From JBAZHE01 sp964547855 (GTDB taxonomy: Bacteria > Patescibacteriota > Patescibacteriia > Patescibacteriales > WJLG01), in contig CAZJPG010000028.1 in assembly GCA_964547855.1 (NCBI GenBank), positions 1-9,587 on the forward strand: 9,587 bases of DNA, given 5' to 3'. The notes beneath the pieces were generated by a model. The model was not told the origin of the DNA, did no database searches, and saw only the letters and a list, made by a program, of their open reading frames with translations. The translations under genes and the position numbers were made by a program. Below are positions 1-4,670 of this stretch, piece by piece. Every line of letters starts with the position of its first letter. Positions within the stretch are counted from its first letter, which is position 1.

Positions 1-55
1 TTTTAGTTCATGTTCAACAGCGGATTCGAACAGGTTGGAAGCGAGGCTAGGTTGG
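1..55. repeat. 55-bp direct repeat, copy 1 (may extend left of the window)
   Basis: This stretch is identical over 55 bases to positions 219-273. It begins with TTTTAG and ends with GGTTGG. Copy 2 directly follows the T-rich tail of a terminator, and copy 1 starts with the same T-run at the window edge, so copy 1 may also follow a terminator outside the window. The repeat contains ATTCGAAC, which resembles a tRNA T-loop read in reverse, but no tRNA fold could be built around it. Origin and function are unknown. Confidence 0.9.
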
Positions 56-218
56 CGAGGGAACGAGCCGGCCGACGCCGAGTGTTCGGTAAGCATCCGG
101 GGGATGCTTACCGCCAACCCTGGACAAGGGAATGAGGAGCTATTCGGCGACGAATGACCGCGACGACGATAAGGGTTGCTAGAATGAAGACCGCCCCGGA
201 ATTTTCCGGGGTTTTATT
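50..218 (+). ncRNA. candidate structured RNA ending in an intrinsic terminator
   Basis: The segment between the two repeats is GC-rich and unusually rich in complementary pairs. GGTTGG (50-55) pairs with CCAACC (114-119). GAAC (61-64) pairs with GTTC (84-87) around a CGGC/GCCG hairpin (69-72/77-80). GGTAAGCATCC (88-98) pairs perfectly with 102-112 over a GGG loop. CAACCCT (115-121) pairs with AGGGTTG (172-178). ATTCG/CGAAT (142-146/151-155) is capped by GCGA, a GNRA tetraloop. The 114-119 pairing and the 115-121 pairing exclude each other. A terminator follows at 194-218. It does not match the conserved cores of tmRNA, RNase P RNA or SRP RNA that I could look for. The 5' end may lie left of the window. 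The RNA interpretation is inference from the fold. Confidence 0.4.
194..218 (+). terminator. intrinsic terminator
   Basis: CCCCGGA (194-200) pairs with TCCGGGG (205-211) over a loop of about four bases and is followed by TTTTATTTTTT. There is no T-run on the other side, so it works for rightward transcription and would end the candidate RNA or a gene left of the window. Confidence 0.85.
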
Positions 219-273
219 TTTTAGTTCATGTTCAACAGCGGATTCGAACAGGTTGGAAGCGAGGCTAGGTTGG
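219..273. repeat. 55-bp direct repeat, copy 2
   Basis: Exact copy of positions 1-55, offset by 218 bases. Similarity stops abruptly after GGTTGG: copy 1 continues into a GC-rich foldable segment, while copy 2 continues into AT-rich DNA carrying the promoter of the next gene. It starts inside the T-tail of the terminator at 194-218. No third copy is seen in the window. Confidence 0.9.
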
Positions 274-286
274 TTTTTGTGTGATA

Positions 287-315
287 TTGACATTATTTAA
301 TAAAAATGTTAGTTT
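287..315 (+). promoter_or_regulatory. putative promoter of the 366-821 gene
   Basis: A perfect -35 box TTGACA (287-292) is followed, after 17 bases, by TAGTTT (310-315). The -10 is weak on its own but carries an extended TGt just upstream (307-309). It lies immediately after repeat copy 2 and about 50 bases before the start codon. Confidence 0.45.
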
Positions 316-353
316 TTTTTATTGATGTTAATCCTGATAACTGCACCTTTTAA

Positions 354-360
354 AAGGAGA
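354..360 (+). promoter_or_regulatory. strong ribosome binding site (AAGGAGA)
   Basis: AAGGAGA ends five bases before the ATG at 366. It fixes the start of the secreted-protein gene and contrasts with the Shine-Dalgarno-poor starts of the other plus-strand genes. Confidence 0.8.
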
Positions 361-365
361 AGATT

Positions 366-821
366 ATGAAGTCGTTAAGGAAAGCGTCATTGTTGCCGAT
401 GACATCGATTGTTTTTTTATTCGCTGGCATTTTGTTAACAGCTTCTCTGTCTGAATGTGGTCCGGAGACGTGGGTGATAAGCACCCCCATTTGTGAGGTT
501 GAAAGAATCTTAATGCATGAGGGCGGCGTATTTACTTTTTTTGTCAGAGAGCCCGGAACTAATAACTTGTATACACTCCCATTTAATTGTAATTATGGCT
601 ATAGGCATTATAAGTTCATTACCGATGTTCCCAGTGATAAAAAAAGTTGGCTGGACATAAAATGCATCGTGAGCAGTATGGATGAAGTTAAGAAGACGAG
701 TTTCTTTCGTGACTTCGACACCTTGGACATTCATATCCATTCAGCAACAGAGATCAATGGCGCTGGCTGGGTTCATGGAGGAAATACAACGACTCGTGGG
801 CAGACGATCGTCGTCGAGTAA
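366..821 (+). CDS. secreted hypothetical protein (151 aa)
   Basis: I do not recognise the family. The first about 30 residues form a signal peptide: basic start MKSLRK, hydrophobic core around residues 12-28, then a polar SEC. Cys31 is preceded by LSE, which breaks the lipobox rule (Gly, Ala or Ser just before the Cys), so a type I signal peptide is more likely than a lipoprotein. The mature part has Cys31, Cys43, Cys75 and Cys100, enough for two disulfides, and is rich in aromatic and beta-prone residues. The C-terminus has a striking stretch with HIHS (123-126), NGAGW (131-135) and GQTIVVE (145-151), which looks like a conserved core. The start is set by a good ribosome binding site and a promoter lies upstream. 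A two-way terminator follows. It probably acts outside the membrane; no function is proposed. Confidence 0.75.
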   Translation: MKSLRKASLLPMTSIVFLFAGILLTASLSECGPETWVISTPICEVERILMHEGGVFTFFVREPGTNNLYTLPFNCNYGYRHYKFITDVPSDKKSWLDIKCIVSSMDEVKKTSFFRDFDTLDIHIHSATEINGAGWVHGGNTTTRGQTIVVE

Positions 822-840
822 TGACAAACATCTTCGAAAT

Positions 841-885
841 AAAAAATCCCCGTTCGCTATCAAGCATGCGGGGTTTTATTTTTTT
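841..885. terminator. bidirectional intrinsic terminator
   Basis: CCCCG (848-852) pairs with CGGGG (869-873). On the plus strand TTTTATTTTTTT follows (874-885); on the minus strand the A-run at 841-846 reads as TTTTTT. It sits between two convergent genes and can serve both. Confidence 0.8.
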
Positions 886-897
886 GGTAGAAAATTA

Positions 898-1089
898 TTA
901 TTTTATTTTTCTTACCTTTATGAAGCCAAAAGGAAACATAAGAGCTATCATAGTTACGACGGAGGTGATAGTTCCAATCATGACATGGTTTAATATGTCA
1001 CAAATAAAATATCCAACTCCTGATCCGATTAATAGTATTATGCCCAGCTTGAAATAATCAGTCGTGAAGAAGTTGTTCTTTTTATCCAT
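898..1089 (-). CDS. small two-helix membrane protein (63 aa)
   Basis: A short basic and polar start (MDKKNN) is followed by two hydrophobic segments, roughly residues 13-34 and 38-56, joined by a short turn (residues 34-38), and a basic tail (KVRKIK). The first helix has a glycine-rich face (LIGSGVGYF). The pattern of two helices with a Gly-rich first one is reminiscent of AtpI/AtpZ-like small proteins, but no ATP synthase genes are present and the similarity is only general. It is accepted as a real gene because AAGGAGAT lies five bases before the ATG, a good promoter lies upstream (1142-1170), and a terminator lies just past its end. It converges with the secreted-protein gene. Function unknown. 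Confidence 0.75.
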   Translation of the reverse strand: MDKKNNFFTTDYFKLGIILLIGSGVGYFICDILNHVMIGTITSVVTMIALMFPFGFIKVRKIK

Positions 1090-1094
1090 GAGTC

Positions 1095-1102
1095 ATCTCC
1101 TT
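1095..1102 (-). promoter_or_regulatory. strong ribosome binding site (AAGGAGAT)
   Basis: On the minus strand AAGGAGAT ends five bases before the ATG at 1089. It is the main support for calling the 63-residue membrane protein real. Confidence 0.8.
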
Positions 1103-1141
1103 GGTTTTTGTTGTTTTTTTGCGATCGAAAGAGCTTATTTT

Positions 1142-1170
1142 TAAATATCATAAATTATATATAATGTCAA
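1142..1170 (-). promoter_or_regulatory. promoter of the two-helix membrane protein
   Basis: Read on the minus strand: TTGACA (1170-1165), a 17-base spacer, then TATTTA (1147-1142) with an extended TGa directly upstream. It lies about 50 bases before the start codon and just downstream of the purB terminator, so this gene is transcribed separately from purB. Confidence 0.65.
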
Positions 1171-1185
1171 GTTAAAATAGGCTAT

Positions 1186-1218
1186 AAAAAACCCTGGCCG
1201 TATTCTTGACCAGGGTTT
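1186..1218 (-). terminator. purB terminator
   Basis: AAACCCTGG (1189-1197) pairs with CCAGGGTTT (1210-1218). On the minus strand the hairpin is followed by TTTTTT (A-run 1186-1191). It lies 20 bases past the purB stop codon. Confidence 0.85.
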
Positions 1219-1237
1219 ATTCGTTCTTTTGCCAGCA

Positions 1238-2728
1238 TTATGCTTGCAAAATTTTTTCAAAAAGGAATGCCTCGTGTCGCAGTAGATGCGCCGGGGTAAA
1301 TAGTTTGTGCCATTCCGTTTTGTTTTCAGGAGCGGAGAATATCTGTCGCAGAGCGTCGTTGTAGCGATTTACGGTGTCTGCGTCGATATCCAGCTCTTCC
1401 GAAGGGCGTAGTGAGCAACTGGCGATAAAGTCTTCGATGGAGGTTGTTGGTGTCTTTAATTCTCTTATTTCAGCGGTCTTCTTAAGGAGTTCGGCTGCCA
1501 TTTCAAAGGAATTGGGGGTGGCCAAACGCACTTCCATCATTTTTGGATTTGGTTCAAAGACGTTGAAGCAAGCCAATTGAACCATGCGATAGGCGTCTTC
1601 ATAGTTCAGACCCATTGGCGCTACCCGCACCTTTAAGAACTCCTTAGCTTCGGGAGAGGCGTAGACGCCACGTGATTCTACTATCTCCATGAGCATGTTG
1701 TCTGGATAGACTTTTAAACCTGACAATACGTTATTCAAGACTTTAAGTGAGTCGGCCACGACATGAAAAAGATCTGGCCAAGCCACTCTTTCGACTCGGG
1801 ATTGGGCGATAGCTCTTTCTTCCCAGGTTTTTATGCAGTCCATTATCGACGCTACATACCCTTTAGCCATGATCGCGTTTCCTTCAATGCCTTCCGTGCG
1901 GATGGTGTTTTTTTTCTGAGGCATCGCTGAAGAACCTTTCTGTTTTTTACCAAAGGGTTCCTGCATTAGTGGTCTTCCACTTCGAGCTACTAAACGAATG
2001 TCGTTGGCTATCTTGTCCAAAACGATCGCCAAATTGCCGAGATTTTGAGCTATGGGTGCATATAATATGCGTGGCATGATCTGGGTCGCGCCATAGAATG
2101 GCTCAAAGCCGAGAATTTCTAGGGCAGCTTTTTCTATTTCTGGCTCAAAGGCTCCGTATTTTCCGATAGCACCAGATATTTTGGAATATTTTAGCCCGTG
2201 ACTCGATTGCATCAAATTGCTATGTGCCAAGTCGAGGTCAACGAACCAGGTGAGACAACGTCCGCCAAAAGTTTGCATTTCGGCCTCTTGCCCGTGCGTC
2301 CTTCCATTCATTATCGTGAAACGATGCTTCATGGCAAGATCGACGATAGTTCTTTGCAGTTCATAATATAAGGAGCTTATTTCTGTCAAAGCCTCTTTTA
2401 TTATGGTGGCGAATGGAGCTTCTTCAGTGTCGTAAGAGGTTATGCCGTCATGAAAGAAATGTTGATACTCGACTGGTATAAAACGCAGCCGTTCGTCCAG
2501 AAAAGCGTTCAAGTCATGGTGAATGACTTTATCTCGGGCCATCCACCAGTCGATGTCGATTTCGTTCGAATTCAATAATTGTTCGATCGTTTCCGGGACA
2601 GTTTTGTCTATTAGGCCAAGATTTGCCCTGGCTTTAATGACAGCAATTTCTACCTCTTGCCAGAGTTTTAGCTTGTTCGGGTAACTGAATGTTTTGGAGA
2701 TGAATTGGTTTACGTAACGATTGTCCAT
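1238..2728 (-). CDS. purB: adenylosuccinate lyase (fumarase/aspartase superfamily)
   Basis: 496 residues. The family splits adenylosuccinate to AMP and fumarate (and SAICAR to AICAR) in the cytosol as a homotetramer. Visible family marks: HHDLNAF (70-76), equivalent to the conserved KHDVxAF-type His region; TSYD (97-100) for the usual TSSD; RTHGQ (143-147), whose His145 corresponds to the general acid; and GSSAMPQKKN (265-274), which fits the fumarate-lyase signature GSxxMxxKxN and carries the catalytic Ser on the mobile loop. WEERAIAQSRVER (302-314) matches the conserved helix of PurB. It is slightly longer than most PurB (430-480), with an unusual C-terminus after about residue 410. Start chosen by AAGGAGG eight bases upstream. 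In reduced genomes it usually serves the IMP-to-AMP step; purA is not in the window. Another superfamily lyase is possible but less likely. Confidence 0.88.
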   Translation of the reverse strand: MDNRYVNQFISKTFSYPNKLKLWQEVEIAVIKARANLGLIDKTVPETIEQLLNSNEIDIDWWMARDKVIHHDLNAFLDERLRFIPVEYQHFFHDGITSYDTEEAPFATIIKEALTEISSLYYELQRTIVDLAMKHRFTIMNGRTHGQEAEMQTFGGRCLTWFVDLDLAHSNLMQSSHGLKYSKISGAIGKYGAFEPEIEKAALEILGFEPFYGATQIMPRILYAPIAQNLGNLAIVLDKIANDIRLVARSGRPLMQEPFGKKQKGSSAMPQKKNTIRTEGIEGNAIMAKGYVASIMDCIKTWEERAIAQSRVERVAWPDLFHVVADSLKVLNNVLSGLKVYPDNMLMEIVESRGVYASPEAKEFLKVRVAPMGLNYEDAYRMVQLACFNVFEPNPKMMEVRLATPNSFEMAAELLKKTAEIRELKTPTTSIEDFIASCSLRPSEELDIDADTVNRYNDALRQIFSAPENKTEWHKLFTPAHLLRHEAFLFEKILQA

Positions 2729-2734
2729 GGAAAA

Positions 2735-2741
2735 GCCTCCT
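2735..2741 (-). promoter_or_regulatory. purB ribosome binding site (AAGGAGG)
   Basis: On the minus strand a full consensus AAGGAGG lies six bases before the ATG at 2728, which fixes the purB start. Confidence 0.85.
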
Positions 2742-2800
2742 TTTTGTGGTTTTTGACTTTTGTTTATTGTTTATGATGTGAATGAGCGATTTTGATGGTC

Positions 2801-2830
2801 AGCTTAGCAATTTTTAAGTCTCATTGTCAA
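2801..2830 (-). promoter_or_regulatory. putative purB promoter
   Basis: On the minus strand: TTGACA (2830-2825), an 18-base spacer, then TAAGCT (2806-2801) with an extended TGc just upstream. The -10 is weak. Two further TTGACA boxes lie upstream on the same strand (2891-2886 and 2904-2899), so the true start point is uncertain. Confidence 0.45.
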
Positions 2831-2835
2831 TTTTC

Positions 2836-2864
2836 TTGACTTTCTCCGGTTTTTTGTTTATTCT
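2836..2864 (+). promoter_or_regulatory. putative rpmF promoter
   Basis: TTGACT (2836-2841), a 17-base spacer and TATTCT (2859-2864). It would give a leader of about 50 bases. It sits back to back with the purB promoter. Confidence 0.45.
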
Positions 2865-2882
2865 TTAAATGTAACTAATAAT

Positions 2883-2906
2883 AATTGTCAATTACAATTG
2901 TCAATT
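2883..2906. repeat. tandem AATTGTCAATT repeat in the purB-rpmF gap
   Basis: AATTGTCAATT occurs at 2883-2893 and again at 2896-2906, a 13-base period. The core ATTGTCAATT occurs a third time at 2823-2832. Each copy contains TTGACA on the minus strand. They could be alternative -35 boxes or an operator shared by the two divergent genes. Confidence 0.7.
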
Positions 2907-2922
2907 GATAACTTAATAGAGT

Positions 2923-3129
2923 ATGCCAGTACCGCCAAAGAGAAGATCTAGAAGCACAGTCAGAATGAGAGGTTCTCATTTTGCCTTGAAGAAGACTAAA
3001 TTGAACGCTTGTCCAAAATGCGGCCAGGCCGTCAGGCCTCATAGCGCTTGCCCGACTTGTGGCACTTATAAGGGACGAGAGAGCTTGAAAGTTAAGTCTA
3101 AGGTTAAAAAGACAGCCAAAGGGGAATAA
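2923..3129 (+). CDS. rpmF: 50S ribosomal protein L32
   Basis: 68 residues, the usual L32 size. It starts with the classic MPVPPKRRSRS, a basic rRNA-binding N-terminus, followed by a zinc ribbon: CPKC (30-33) and CPTC (43-46). All four Cys are present, so this is the zinc-binding form. The tail is Lys-rich. L32 sits in the large subunit near the exit-tunnel side. There is no clear Shine-Dalgarno sequence before the ATG (only GAGT). The last codons form the left arm of the terminator that follows. It heads an rpmF-nusB-rnc cluster, all on the plus strand, and is divergent from purB. Confidence 0.95.
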   Translation: MPVPPKRRSRSTVRMRGSHFALKKTKLNACPKCGQAVRPHSACPTCGTYKGRESLKVKSKVKKTAKGE

Positions 3130-3146
3130 CCCTTAAGGCTGTTTTT
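3112..3146 (+). terminator. rpmF terminator overlapping the end of the gene
   Basis: ACAGCC (3112-3117) pairs with GGCTGT (3137-3142). An inner stem AAGGG/CCCTT (3119-3123/3130-3134) stacks on it, and a T-run follows (3142-3146). The rpmF stop codon TAA (3127-3129) lies in the hairpin loop. Confidence 0.75.
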
Positions 3147-3197
3147 GTTTATTTAGTTTTTTGATTTAGAAGTCATAAAATTTTAAAACTTCCACTT

Positions 3198-3680
3198 ATG
3201 TCCAATAGGCATTTGGCCAGAACCATGGTCATGCAGATCCTTTTCACTTGGGATTTCAATGGCCGCAAAGCGGAGACTGATTTCGACGAACTTGTCAGAA
3301 ATGATTTTGATAATTTCGCACCTGGTTTCGACGATCACGGTTTTGTTAAAAGCAAGATCAAGGGTGTTATGGATAATGTCGAAAAGATCGATGGCTTGAT
3401 AACGAAATACGCCACTGATTGGCCGCTTGAGCAGATCACTATAGTCGACCGCAACATACTTCGCGTCGGTGCCTATGAACTTTTATTCGACGCCGAGATA
3501 CCGCCAAAAGTGGCCATTAACGAGGCGATAGAGATCGCCAAGACTTTCGGAGGCGAATCTTCTGGTAAGTTCGTGAATGGTGTTTTGGGGGCGATGTATA
3601 AGAATGAGATGGATGGTCAGGAGGATAAGAAGCTTATTAAAGCTGAGGCTGAACCAGCGGCCCCGACTCCACAGGATTGA
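3198..3680 (+). CDS. nusB: transcription antitermination protein NusB
   Basis: 160 residues. NusB binds boxA RNA together with ribosomal protein S10 (NusE) and helps RNA polymerase read through rRNA operons. The family core is clear: RHLARTMVMQILFTWDF (4-20) near the start, IVDRNILRVGAYELLF (82-97), and PPKVAINEAIEIAKTFG (102-118) followed by FVNGVLGAM (125-133). The domain is all-helical. Residues 134-160 form an extra charged and Pro/Ala-rich tail beyond the usual length of about 140; it is probably disordered. No Shine-Dalgarno sequence is visible. A weak -10-like TAAAAT (3176-3181) lies just upstream. No terminator follows, so transcription probably runs on through the hairpins into rnc. 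A boxA-like site lies in the same window at 9524-9536. Confidence 0.95.
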   Translation: MSNRHLARTMVMQILFTWDFNGRKAETDFDELVRNDFDNFAPGFDDHGFVKSKIKGVMDNVEKIDGLITKYATDWPLEQITIVDRNILRVGAYELLFDAEIPPKVAINEAIEIAKTFGGESSGKFVNGVLGAMYKNEMDGQEDKKLIKAEAEPAAPTPQD

Positions 3681-3691
3681 TTTTTATAAAC

Positions 3692-3772
3692 TGGTTTAAG
3701 ATTTAGGAAACAGGATTTAAGAAGTCGCTCCTTTGTTTAGCTCTTAAATCTTGAATCTTAATTCTTAAATCA
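3692..3772 (+). other. long imperfect hairpin 1 between nusB and rnc
   Basis: Arms 3692-3722 and 3742-3772 (31 bases each) align without gaps as 25 Watson-Crick pairs, 3 G-U pairs and 3 mismatches, over a 19-base loop. The inner nine pairs (GATTTAAGA with TCTTAAATC) are perfect. It is AT-rich and has no terminator T-run. It would be a long duplex in a nusB-rnc transcript. Confidence 0.85.
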
Positions 3773-3782
3773 TATCTTGTCC

Positions 3783-3844
3783 GATTGTTAAATTATTAAA
3801 TTGTTTTTTAAGAGGGGGGGCGGCAATTCGATAATTCAATAGTT
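3783..3844 (+). other. long imperfect hairpin 2, just before rnc
   Basis: Arms 3783-3803 and 3824-3844 (21 bases each) align without gaps as 15 Watson-Crick pairs, 4 G-U pairs and 2 mismatches. The 20-base loop carries a run of seven G (3814-3820). The right arm ends 17 bases before the rnc start codon. No good promoter was found in this gap; the only candidate is a weak extended -10 (TGtTAAATT, 3786-3794). Confidence 0.75.
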
Positions 3845-3861
3845 TGGCAATTTTTTTGAGT

Positions 3862-4557
3862 ATGAACGATCTCTCTTCGCTTCAAGAGAGGCTAGGGGTG
3901 TCATTCAAGAATGAAGACCTCTTGAAGCAGGCATTGGTGCATCGCTCTTATTTGAACGAGCACAACGATTTTCCTTTTGACCACAACGAACGCTTGGAAT
4001 TTTTGGGTGATGCAGTTTTAGAGTTAGTGGTCACAGAGGATCTTTTTAAAAAATTCCCCGATAAGCCAGAAGGAGATTTGACTAACTGGCGCGCTAGTTT
4101 GGTCAATGCCAAAATGCTGTCATCGATCGCTGGTGAGTTGGAAATAGAGGGCAACCTCTATCTTTCCAAAGGTGAGTCGAAAGACAAGAATTCCAAGGCT
4201 AGACAATATATATTAGCCGATGCCGTCGAGGCTATAATCGGAGCTGTTTATCTTGATTCGGGCATGGACGGAGCTAAGGGTTTTATCGATGAGAAGATCA
4301 TGTGTAAGCTGGATTATATATTGAAGAATGAACTTTATTTCGATCCAAAGTCGAAATTCCAGGAACTCTCGCAGGAGAGATATGGAGTCACTCCGCATTA
4401 CGAAGTATTAAAAGAAGAAGGTCCGGATCATGCTAAGATCTTCGAAGTCGGTTTGTATGTAGCCAATGATTTGGTATCTGTCGGAACAGGATCATCCAAG
4501 CAGGAAGCTCAAGTTCAGGCGGCGGAGTCCGGAATAAAGAAGAAGGGTTGGGACTAG
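3862..4557 (+). CDS. rnc: ribonuclease III
   Basis: 231 residues from the ATG at 3862. An in-frame TTG at 3844 would add six residues, but MNDLSSLQERLGVSF matches the usual RNase III beginning. The catalytic domain (about 1-150) has ERLEFLGDA (43-51) with Glu43, Glu46 and Asp50, Glu70 in PEGDLT, and Asp120 and Glu123 in ADAVEA: all metal-binding positions are kept. A complete double-stranded RNA-binding domain follows (about 161-228, ending in KQEAQVQAAESGIKK). The enzyme cuts double-stranded RNA, including 16S and 23S precursors, as a homodimer. No Shine-Dalgarno sequence directly precedes the start. Two long hairpins lie immediately upstream, suggesting feedback control by the enzyme itself. 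A strong terminator follows. Confidence 0.96.
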   Translation: MNDLSSLQERLGVSFKNEDLLKQALVHRSYLNEHNDFPFDHNERLEFLGDAVLELVVTEDLFKKFPDKPEGDLTNWRASLVNAKMLSSIAGELEIEGNLYLSKGESKDKNSKARQYILADAVEAIIGAVYLDSGMDGAKGFIDEKIMCKLDYILKNELYFDPKSKFQELSQERYGVTPHYEVLKEEGPDHAKIFEVGLYVANDLVSVGTGSSKQEAQVQAAESGIKKKGWD

Positions 4558-4587
4558 ACTGAATTATATATTGCAAGATATGAATAG

Positions 4588-4614
4588 ACGAACGGCTTTG
4601 ACCGTTCGTTTTTT
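4588..4614 (+). terminator. rnc terminator
   Basis: ACGAACGG (4588-4595) pairs perfectly with CCGTTCGT (4602-4609) over a six-base loop, followed by a T-run to 4614. It ends the nusB-rnc unit, directly abutting the next promoter. Confidence 0.9.
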
Positions 4615-4615
4615 A

Positions 4616-4644
4616 TTGACAGTATTATCATAAAAGGCTAGTAT
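4616..4644 (+). promoter_or_regulatory. promoter of the Kelch/NlpC-P60 gene
   Basis: TTGACA (4616-4621), a 17-base spacer and TAGTAT (4639-4644). It begins two bases after the rnc terminator T-run and leaves an AT-rich leader of only about 20 bases with no Shine-Dalgarno sequence. Confidence 0.6.
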
Positions 4645-4670
4645 TTAAATATAATAAATTTTTTAAACAT

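Noticed and set aside
14..40. tRNA-like T-loop (GTTCGAATC on the minus strand) in the 55-bp repeat
   Set aside because: The flanking bases do not form a T-stem, and no anticodon or D arm could be found, so it is not called as a tRNA or attachment site.
2..157. Plus-strand frame open from the window edge to a TGA at 155, as a possible gene tail
   Set aside because: It begins in the 55-bp repeat, which in copy 2 is clearly intergenic after a terminator, and it overlaps perfect RNA-like stems. A real gene tail cannot be excluded without the upstream sequence.
108..293. Minus-strand open frame of 61 codons across the repeat and terminator
   Set aside because: No ribosome binding site; it runs through the terminator hairpin and the noncoding repeat, and its hydrophobic stretch comes from the foldable GC-rich segment.
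821..1057. Plus-strand frame starting at an ATG overlapping the stop of the 366 gene
   Set aside because: It runs through a two-way terminator and lies opposite the better-supported minus-strand membrane protein.
3814..3820. Run of seven G as a phase-variable tract
   Set aside because: It lies in a hairpin loop outside any coding region or promoter spacer, so slippage would have no obvious switching effect.
3844..3861. TTG at 3844 as an upstream start of rnc
   Set aside because: It lies in the arm of hairpin 2, has no ribosome binding site, and the ATG at 3862 gives the family's usual N-terminus.
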